Shown here: piece by piece, positions 57,386 through 64,000 of the stretch
Numbering within the stretch: the stretch's first letter is position 1
Layout of the letters: every line of letters starts with the position of its first letter
Origin: Siphonodentalium dalli
Lineage: Eukaryota > Mollusca > Scaphopoda > Gadilida > Siphonodentaliidae
Length of the DNA: 64,000 nucleotides
NCBI GenBank assembly: GCA_032622095.1
Contig: CP136065.1
Span: 117,035,195-117,099,194, forward strand
Direction of reading: 5' to 3'
Program-made: the position numbers and the translations under genes
Notes under the pieces: model-generated
Seen by the model: only the letters and a program-made list of their open reading frames with translations
Databases searched by the model: none
What the model was told of the DNA's origin: nothing

Positions 57386-57511
57386 AAATTGTATTGATAT
57401 TATGTTTATATCTTGCATCCCTAGGTGGCATGCCTTTGACAAATCAAATTCACGCTCAATCAACCTAGAGTATAAAAGGACAGGCAAAATCCACATCTAT
57501 CTACACCATCC

Positions 57512-57553
57512 TGGTCCTGACGAAGATACACTTGTATCGAAAGCGCTAGACCA
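57512..57553 (+). ncRNA. Hammerhead ribozyme-like motif (right arm)
   Basis: TGGTC / CTGACGA / A-GATAC-ACTT-GTATC / GAA / AGCGCT-A / GACCA. Helix I: TGGTC (57512-57516) with GACCA (57549-57553). Core CUGANGA at 57517-57523. Helix II: GATAC with GTATC, loop ACTT. Then GAAA at 57539-57542. Helix III would be the self-complementary AGCGCT, which can pair between two molecules, and the cleavage triplet would be CUA (after A57548). One extra A (57524) before helix II departs from the strict consensus. This minimal type I form with a palindromic helix III fits dimeric hammerheads of Penelope-like elements. Confidence 0.6.
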
Positions 57554-57924
57554 CTTTTATGATATTCAAGTGATTGAGATTACCTCCCTGGAGGATCATC
57601 CTCGCCTTTTTGAATTTATTACCTCATTACTCAATCACATTAAATATGGCCACGAGTATTTCTCTCACCAGTGTCACACCCGTTGACATCAACTTCCCCA
57701 CACCCAACGTGTCCTTCACTATAGTAATCCATGTTGACAACTTACAAAGGGGAACTAAATGCACACGCACAAATCTGGAACACTAAACCTCAGCACAGCA
57801 CCTCAGCTCGCAAACAAAGAGAGAGATAGCGCGGATCCTCATTCTCCGCGCACCATACCACCAGTAGGCACTAACAAGAAGGACTTTAATTAGTCGCCTC
57901 CAATTTATAGTTATCATGTAGGTT

Positions 57925-58764
57925 AGCACATTTCCAGGATAGATAAGTCTTGAAAAATCTACGAAGACAAGACCTTCAGTGGCACCCTGCTTTGCTGAAA
58001 TGCAGTATGATGATGTATGTATGAATCATAAGAATTCATGAGGTATTTTACAGTAGTGAGTATATGGGTCTCACAAGAATGGCCGGATCTATAAGCCATG
58101 GTTGAGATTAGTTAATACAGTGCAGTCCTCTAGATGTTGAGCATGTATCTGCATATTATTTGCTCGAGGATATTGCAAGCGACATAGGCCAGCAACACTG
58201 ATCTGTAATTTCCTACTTGTTGTTTCTTGCCCTTTTAAAAAAAAAATGTTTGTGTTCTTACAATCATCTGGTAATGTGCCGGTGTCGATTGAGAGCTGTG
58301 TCCTGGACTCAGCTCTGCTGCGCACATCTTTAAGACGTGATTTGGTTTTCCATCCGGTCCACCGTCCACATGCCTTTGATGAGTTGACTTTTCTGAGTAG
58401 ATTTAATTGTCACTACATTCTGTTCTATCATCAATAGTTTGATCGTCTCTGGTACGTATCTGTTGGTGTTGATATTTTGTCCAGTCTTGTCTTGATTGAA
58501 TACTTTCATGAAAGGGTTATATTCATCACTGATACACTGTTGATCAGCGATATCTTCACCTTTTTGGGAATGACCACCCACCTGTGGCGGATATGCTCCC
58601 CAAATTAGGTGGGGTTTTATGGGGTTGGGATATGCCTTTGGTAACTCGGGATGGGAGTCATGCCATTGGCCCCCTTTTAATATGTGTGCATCACTGCACC
58701 TGCTGATTGGTATATATTTTTGGACCGATCGGTCTAATATTATAAAAATTGATCGGTAGTTCAC
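57925..58764 (-). pseudogene. LINE reverse transcriptase remnant (fingers)
   Basis: Minus strand, in several frames: GPDGKPNHVLKMCAAELS (the PDG box), SIDTGTLPDDCKNTNIF, NNMQIHAQHLEDCTVLTNLNHG, GHSCETHILTTVKYLMNS and GLVFVDFSRL, typical ordered blocks of a non-LTR RT up to the [FV]DFSKAFD box. Multiple frameshifts. The next expected block (VPHEKLLYKL) is found at about 56600, so the intervening ~1.3 kb is inserted or rearranged sequence. Confidence 0.75.
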
Positions 58765-58784
58765 CCAGAGTCAAGAGTCTTAGT

Positions 58785-59105
58785 GATATTGATAATCTAC
58801 ATTGTATAGCTGAAATTATGTTGGGAACACTACATGTTGTAGCTAATTTCAGCTAGTAAAGCTGAATTTTCACATTTGCATGACCAGGTTGACTCAATAC
58901 TGTCCAATTGGAATTTGGGGACAAGTGGGCTTCTCGAGTTTGGGCGCGCGCCCATACCTGTAACAGGTATCAAATTAGCCCTGGCTATTTCCCTGATAGC
59001 GATATTGATAATCTACATTGTGTAGCTGAATTCATGTTGGGAACACTACATGTTGTAGCTAGTTTCAGCTAATAAAACTGAATTTTCACATTTGCATGAC
59101 CTGGT
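58785..59105 (+). repeat. Two 105 bp direct repeats, 216 bp period
   Basis: 58785-58889 and 59001-59105 share GATATTGATAATCTACATTG through TTTCACATTTGCATGACC with few differences. Each contains an internal inverted pair (AGCTGAAATTA/TAATTTCAGCT in the first). This could be a tandem duplication or very short terminal repeats. Confidence 0.75.
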
Positions 59106-59289
59106 GGTGAATATATGATTATACTGATGTACTAGCATAATATTATGACTAGCTGTCACGACGTCGATCATCGCTGTCACTGGTCATGTAAAGTTCTTAT
59201 AAACTTAATGTTAAGTTAAACTTAAAATAAAAGGTCAGCCGACCACAGTGTCCCCCGACAACGTGGCATGTTGATGCCGCTTTGTTAAA

Positions 59290-59540
59290 GAAATTTTTTT
59301 AAATGTTGAAATTTTCTAAGTCGAAAAGGGTTAATAACTCTGTAAAAAAATAATTTTTCTGTCATCTATATATATACATATTGCACATCTTCAATATATG
59401 GGCAACAATATTCTGAAGTTTCAAATCTCTAGGATGAAAACTGTAGGAGTTGATTACACCATGAAGGTACCCTCAAACAGAAAATTATAAAAAATGTTGA
59501 AAAGTCGAAAAGGGTTAATAATTCCATAAAAAAATTAATT
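59290..59540 (+). repeat. Two-unit degenerate tandem-repeat element
   Basis: TAAGTCGAAAAGGGTTAATAA recurs near 59318 and about 185 bp later, each followed by an A-run and TTTTTCTGTCATC/TTTTCCGTCATC. Same unit grammar as 949-1640. Confidence 0.55.
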
Positions 59541-60094
59541 TTCCGTCATCAGTGCTAAATAGCAAACGTAGCTAAATTGAGCTAAATATTAGTCCATTTC
59601 CTCAGTTTAACATTTTGGGCGAATTATCATTGCAAGAATTGATTTTCGATCATTAGTTAGAGCCCACATCAAGCTTCACAAAAACAACCGTGGCGAAGAA
59701 GTCAAGTATTCAGCAAAATAAATCATGGGCAAATCAGGCAAATAGCGCTTTTCAGCATAGCGAAATGATGCTATTTATAGAACAGCGAGAGCACATGGAG
59801 TTGTTTATAAACAGAGGGTCGGACATTCTCCGGTATTACAATACGTTGCCCTACCTTGTGCAATGTAAACATGTCATCACATAAAACAGTGATGGTATGT
59901 CTTACAAAAAAACCATAGTCAGAAATGGTAACGCCACCAAGATCATATTATTACTAGCCATAAATAGAAATTATAATAATATGATATAAACTAGCTTTCA
60001 AATCCCATGTGGGAAATTTGGATACTTCCATATATCACGTTTTCCCCGTTTCTCGTGTTATACATTACATTCTTCAAGCTGTCATTTTTATTAC
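59541..60094. other. Non-coding, no gene seen
   Basis: AT-rich sequence; a 64-codon frame at 59690-59884 has no recognised domain. Confidence 0.4.
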
Positions 60095-60660
60095 ACTAGC
60101 TGGTGGGCCCGACTTCGTCCGGGCTGTTTCCCATCTGATTTCCGGCGAAAGGCGCGATTTGACCTTGAATTGACTATTTTGAAAGTCAAGGTCAGGTCGG
60201 GGTCATGATTTGACCCGTCCAAAACACTCCTCGGAGAAAAGTACCCCTAGGTATCAAATTTCATCGAAATCAGTCAGTTTTACCCGATTTGACCTTGAAT
60301 TGACCATTTAGAAGGTCAGGTCGGGGTCACGATTTGACCCGTCCAAAACACCCCCTGACAAAAGTACCCATAGGTATCAAATTTCGTCGAAATCAATCCG
60401 TCTTACCTGATTTGACCTTTGATTGGCCATATTGAAGGTCAAGGTCATGCCGGGGTCACGATTTGACACATCCAAAACACTCCCCGGATAAAAGTAGCCA
60501 TATGTATCAAATTTCGTCGAAATCCGTCCGTTTTACCCAATTTGACCTTGTCAATTGTCAAGGTGAGGTCGGGGGTCACGATTTGACCCGTCCAAAACAC
60601 TCCCCGGACACAAGTACCTCTAAGTGTCAAATTTCGTCGAAATCCATCTTTGATTACCAC
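60095..60660 (+). repeat. Tandem repeat, four units of ~125 bp
   Basis: The head CTAGCTGGTGGGCCCGACTTC, then four units with GATTTGACCTTGAATTGAC, GGTCGGGGTCACGATTTGAC, CGTCCAAAACACTCC, AAAGTACCC and TATCAAATTTCGTCGAAATC. The CAAATTT...GAAATC word pair is like that in the other tandem elements. Confidence 0.75.
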
Positions 60661-60801
60661 ACGATCGCATGCTTTCCAAAGGGTGTGGTAATATCAATAC
60701 TTTTTATTAAGCGGGGTAAGACTACAGCTTTTAAAGCGACCCATTTTTACTTCTACATCGACCTAATTACTAGCCTAGTAACCAGGCCAGAAAGGACAGA
60801 A

Positions 60802-61018
60802 TCTCTTGGGATATGCATTGACTGAAGCGCGTGATGAAATTGCAAAGGAAAGTAATGGCGGCGATTCCAAATGTGAAAGCGAAGAGAACCCAACACATGA
60901 CTCTGCTGTGGGGTATGTAATGACTGAGACGCGTGTTGAAATTTCAAAGGAAAGTAATGTACGTGACTCTATCGGTACGATTGAGTCAGTTACGACACTA
61001 CCTAATTACCCATAATGC
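60802..61018 (+). repeat. Short tandem duplication with coding-like frame
   Basis: Two ~60 bp blocks (60808 and 60913, period ~105 bp) encode GYALTEARDEIAKESN and GYVMTETRVEISKESN in one frame that ends at TAA 61013-61015. Substitutions are mixed and no known domain is recognised. It could be a terminal exon fragment or a chance open repeat. Confidence 0.3.
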
Positions 61019-61975
61019 AATCCCCCATTGGACAAGAACATATTACACCTGTGGCAATTTAATACATATACAATTATGTAGCTTCTCATGTCTCAGCAAC
61101 AAATAATGATAATCCTATTTATTCGATCAACATATTCGGAAACACACATGAATAGTACAACCACCGGCCCCTGGCACAAATTGGTCATAATACTAAAAGT
61201 ACATATATATAAGACACAGGGGTCTGGGATTTTTTTTATTATATTATTTTTAGGGTCACATTCCCCATTTTAAAGAAATAATACCAAGCTTCGTGAAAAT
61301 GGCTTCAAAATCACTATTTTTTCAAAATACCAAATGTGTTGACAGGACTGCCCCTTCCTTAAATATTATAATAGTCTTCAAAACTAACATCCATAAAATA
61401 GAATAAAGCAAAACAAGTTTTAAAAATCTATTCCCAAATTTTATTTTAAATGATAAATTTTAAAAACATCTGCCGATCTGCATGCCCGTCCGTTTGATCG
61501 CCTATATAATTTATAGCAAAAGTTATAAACATTATTAGCGCCCTTAATCCCCGGGTTACGTGCATGCTATGACCCCATGTACACATTTTCAGAGGGGTTT
61601 TGTCGCCTTTTGCCTGACAGACACAAGAACTCAATTTATTTTTATAATAGTAAAAGTTAATGCTAATATGTCACTCTACATTTGCACGCCTGTATCTCTC
61701 TCTCTCCTGTGGCTGGACGACGTCGCCTTGATGTGAATCAAGCATAGTTCCCAGTTTTACTATACGAGTAGGCTGCACTTTCAAGAATGGACAGTCCGTA
61801 GGTAAAATAAAGTCCATCCTGATTACGATACGGCAAACTAACTTCATTTTTATTATTTGATTAATACAAGTTGTTACTCTTTTCATCATTACTATCAATA
61901 AAACACGAATTATGCATGCATGCAAGAAACAGGTCTGTTGTCTTGTGACAAACACATGGCCAAATAGCCTACAGG
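61019..61975. other. Non-coding, no gene seen
   Basis: Nothing recognisable on either strand. Confidence 0.4.
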
Positions 61976-62046
61976 TCTCTTTGAAAAGCCGACGAAATTT
62001 CTAACAGATGTACACATCGTTTATGAATTTCGTCTGCTTTTCAAAG
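61976..62046. mobile_element. Miniature relative of the CAGTCTCTTTG MITE
   Basis: GTCTCTTTGAAAAGCCGACGAAATT and AATTTCGTCTGCTTTTCAAAG face each other around a 26 bp loop. The ends match those of 20442-20926, but almost the whole interior and the last few terminal bases are missing. Confidence 0.65.
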
Positions 62047-62082
62047 CCAAAGGCGAAGCAGTTAACCAAACTCCAGACAGAG

Positions 62083-62413
62083 CAGTCCTTCCCACGAGGA
62101 AAACGCAGCGAGAGCATTTATTTGCTCCCGTAATTCAGACGACGGGTGTAATATTGCACCCATACTTTTTCTCAAACAAAAAGGCATTGTGGAATAGGCC
62201 TATGTCTAGTTACACTTTAATATGCCATAGTTGAACTGAGCTGGTAAAGGATCTAAATAAACCTTCAAATAGTTCACTGTTGACCCAACAATTATAGTCT
62301 CCATTAGTATTTAATGAGATGATGGTCGGGTGCAAATTTTAGCACCCGTGATTTGAAAATTACGAGTGTGTACGGGTGCGCGAGCAATCACTCCCGTCTC
62401 CTGGGAAGGACTG
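62083..62413 (-). mobile_element. 331 bp MITE, CAGTCCTTCC termini, copy 2
   Basis: Ends CAGTCCTTCCC and GGGAAGGACTG; flanked by AGACAGAG on both sides (62075-62082 and 62414-62421), an 8 bp target duplication. It is the reverse orientation of the copy at 6740-7084 and clearly similar along its length. Confidence 0.85.
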
Positions 62414-62651
62414 AGACAGAGGTATCTCATCGTTTCGGAGCGATAGTGTAGTTGGAGCTTAATGGAGTTTGGCAGTTAACACATTCTGTGATAAACACAA
62501 TCTATTAATTATCTTCATCCCGGCACTCTGAACCAACGGAGCATATCGGTACGATTGAGCCAGGGTACAAAACATAATTTTCCCACAGTGATACAGTGAT
62601 ACAGGCGATATGAAAAACTGTTAAACAACTTACACCACCTTGTGGCGTAAT

Positions 62652-62720
62652 AATAAACGAGAGGCCGATCACGATCGGCAGATGTTTAACCCATACCTTG
62701 GCGATAGCGATTAGCTATTT
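62652..62720 (+). repeat. Dispersed repeat, copy 2
   Basis: Matches 23376-23445 (TAAACGAGAGGCCGATCACGATC through GCGATTAGCTAT), with the palindrome broken at its centre (GCCGATCACGATCGGC). Confidence 0.7.
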
Positions 62721-63837
62721 TTATAAATTTTATAAATCCTTACACCAACCCCTTTTCATGAGTGCAAAAGTTTCAACAATTAACACTTAATATAGTGATC
62801 GGGTGAAAAATATTTAGTTATCACTTTGTGTCAACAGGATTGGTGTAGGATGTTAATATTTTTAAGCAAATAAACCAAATGACCCTCACTATGCAGGTTA
62901 GGGGTGTGTTCCCGTCAACTATGCCAAGAACTACATGTATAAACTATAAACATAATCAATGGAAATATTTGAGTTATCAAATCGGATAGAATGGGGTTAA
63001 TCTTACCCAAACTAATGAACTTATAAACACAAAATAGTCTATAAAAAGCATGTCATTGGATTTAGAAACCCATACAATAAGTCAGTCTCAAGAATACCAG
63101 CACCATTAATATTACCCTGGAACCCAAATGCAATTGAGAGAATTTCAAAATAAGACATTTCCTCTAATGATGTATATTCAATTGGTGATTTATTGAAACC
63201 CTTACTGAACCTGGATCAAAGTGAAAGGGATAATATTATATCTGTTTATCGCATAATATGTGTATATGGAATGGTTTAATTTTAATCCCAAATCCATGCA
63301 AATCAAAAGTGGATCACCATCAACCTGGACATAATATAGGAAAATGATCAAATGAAAAGCATCAAAACCATATGATGTGTGGAGAGGGTTAATCATTTTC
63401 AATGACATCATATCATGGAACTAAGGAATGTGTGGATTAATTTTTGTCTAAGATAAGACAACAGTGTCTGTAAACAACAATGTCTGTAAAACATCCCTAC
63501 AAAATAAGAATGTATTGTTCCAATTTAATATTTTAGAATAGGTGTCCTATAGTCACTATAGTGTGTACATTAACTAATGTAATGAACCTGTTTCAACAAA
63601 GGAGTTAACTAAATATTGCACAGAAAACAGAACTCCACCAGATAGCCATCAATCAATTTGACATTATTATAAACAAATTTGCAGCCAGTGGTACCACTAT
63701 CAGGCTTTATAGCATGCCATATCTAATGTCCATAGTGATAATTAACTCATTTCAATAACACACATGGTCTGTCAGATATCATCTCTTCAAATTCCCAGCA
63801 GTAATTCAGACCTTCTCAAAATAAGTGGCCCTTTTAA
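62721..63837. other. Non-coding, no gene seen
   Basis: AT-rich, no recognised exon or repeat. Confidence 0.45.
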
Positions 63838-64000
63838 CGCGGTCCTCAACGTGGTCGTAACGCGGTCGTAACGCCAACGTAACGCGGTTTTTGCGTTGAT
63901 AACGTGTTGTTGATACGTTACGACCGCGTTGAACATCAACGGACCGCGTTGAAGTTTAACGCAGACTGCGTTGAAGTTTAACGCAGACCGCGTTTACGTT
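63838..64000. repeat. CpG-rich palindromic AACGCGGT repeat, cut by the window end
   Basis: Words AACGCGGT, ACCGCGTT and CGTAACG are repeated on both strands. AACGCGGTCGTAACG (63859-63873) has its perfect reverse complement at 63916-63930, giving a 15 bp stem. GTTGAAGTTTAACGCAGAC is tandemly repeated near 63949 and 63969. The composition is strikingly unlike the flank. Confidence 0.75.

Larger units (their letters stand above)
56823..57908 (+). mobile_element. Hammerhead-bearing retroelement-like insertion (1086 bp) inside a LINE
   Basis: Flanked by the 13 bp direct repeat AGTTATCATGTAG (56810-56822 and 57909-57921), a probable target duplication. It has two inverted arms of ~184 bp (56823-57005 and 57432-57615), nearly identical, each holding a hammerhead-like motif in opposite orientation; a central ~430 bp rich in GCGGGTA; and a 3' portion (57616-57908) with a short frame from ATG at 57644 (46 codons, no domain). 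Hammerhead ribozymes in terminal repeats, inverted repeat copies and variable target duplications are known for Penelope-like elements; small non-autonomous hammerhead elements (retrozymes) are an alternative. No RT or GIY-YIG sequence is present. Confidence 0.6.

Noticed and set aside
61671-61955. 94-codon minus-strand frame with Arg/Glu-rich end
   Set aside because: No domain, no splice context, and composition typical of random non-coding sequence.

Overview
The window looks like AT-rich, intron-bearing animal DNA, most probably from a bivalve mollusc. I infer this from the split gene with consensus GT/AG introns, the frequent ACATGTA words, and many tandem-repeat mobile elements with ~150-170 bp core units, GACGGACG stretches and TAGCTC...GAGCTA or GGTATA terminal hairpins, an architecture I associate with bivalve genomes. 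All comparisons were made by eye; no alignment or database search was run.

Only one host gene is well supported. It is on the minus strand: a PH + RhoGAP + C-terminal coiled-coil protein of the ARHGAP22/24/25 (FilGAP) group, in four coding exons (33732-33495, 31600-31478, 30677-30548, 22425-21075). Every intron phase fits and the predicted protein is 613 residues. The first recognised exon has a splice acceptor just before its start codon, so at least one further 5' exon lies upstream. A promoter-like block near 42.3 kb is a speculative candidate for the gene start. The introns hold most of the local repeats, including a 2.3 kb satellite-like element in intron 3.

The rest is mostly mobile and repetitive DNA. 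0-3.6 kb: a tandem-repeat element and a fold-back element. 3.6-9.35 kb: a ~5.7 kb element with ~1.45 kb inverted arms and a nested 345 bp MITE. 9.9-15.7 kb: MITEs, fold-backs and tandem-repeat elements. 18.4-19.95 kb: a hAT-type element with an intact 56-residue BED zinc finger. 24-29 kb: several tandem-repeat elements. 36.7-49.1 kb: a ~160 bp satellite with a recent 1449 bp higher-order duplication, interrupted by LINE and MITE remnants. 51-56 kb: more tandem-repeat elements and an inverted satellite element. 56.1-58.8 kb: a decayed LINE reverse transcriptase split by a ~1.1 kb insertion that carries two oppositely oriented hammerhead-ribozyme-like motifs. 59-64 kb: tandem repeats, two MITEs, and an abrupt CpG-rich palindromic block at the window end.

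The most interesting items are the paired hammerhead-like motifs in inverted 184 bp arms, and a shared layout (5' palindrome with core GTCAATGAC, then tandem units, then a 3' hairpin) that links several satellite-like families here.
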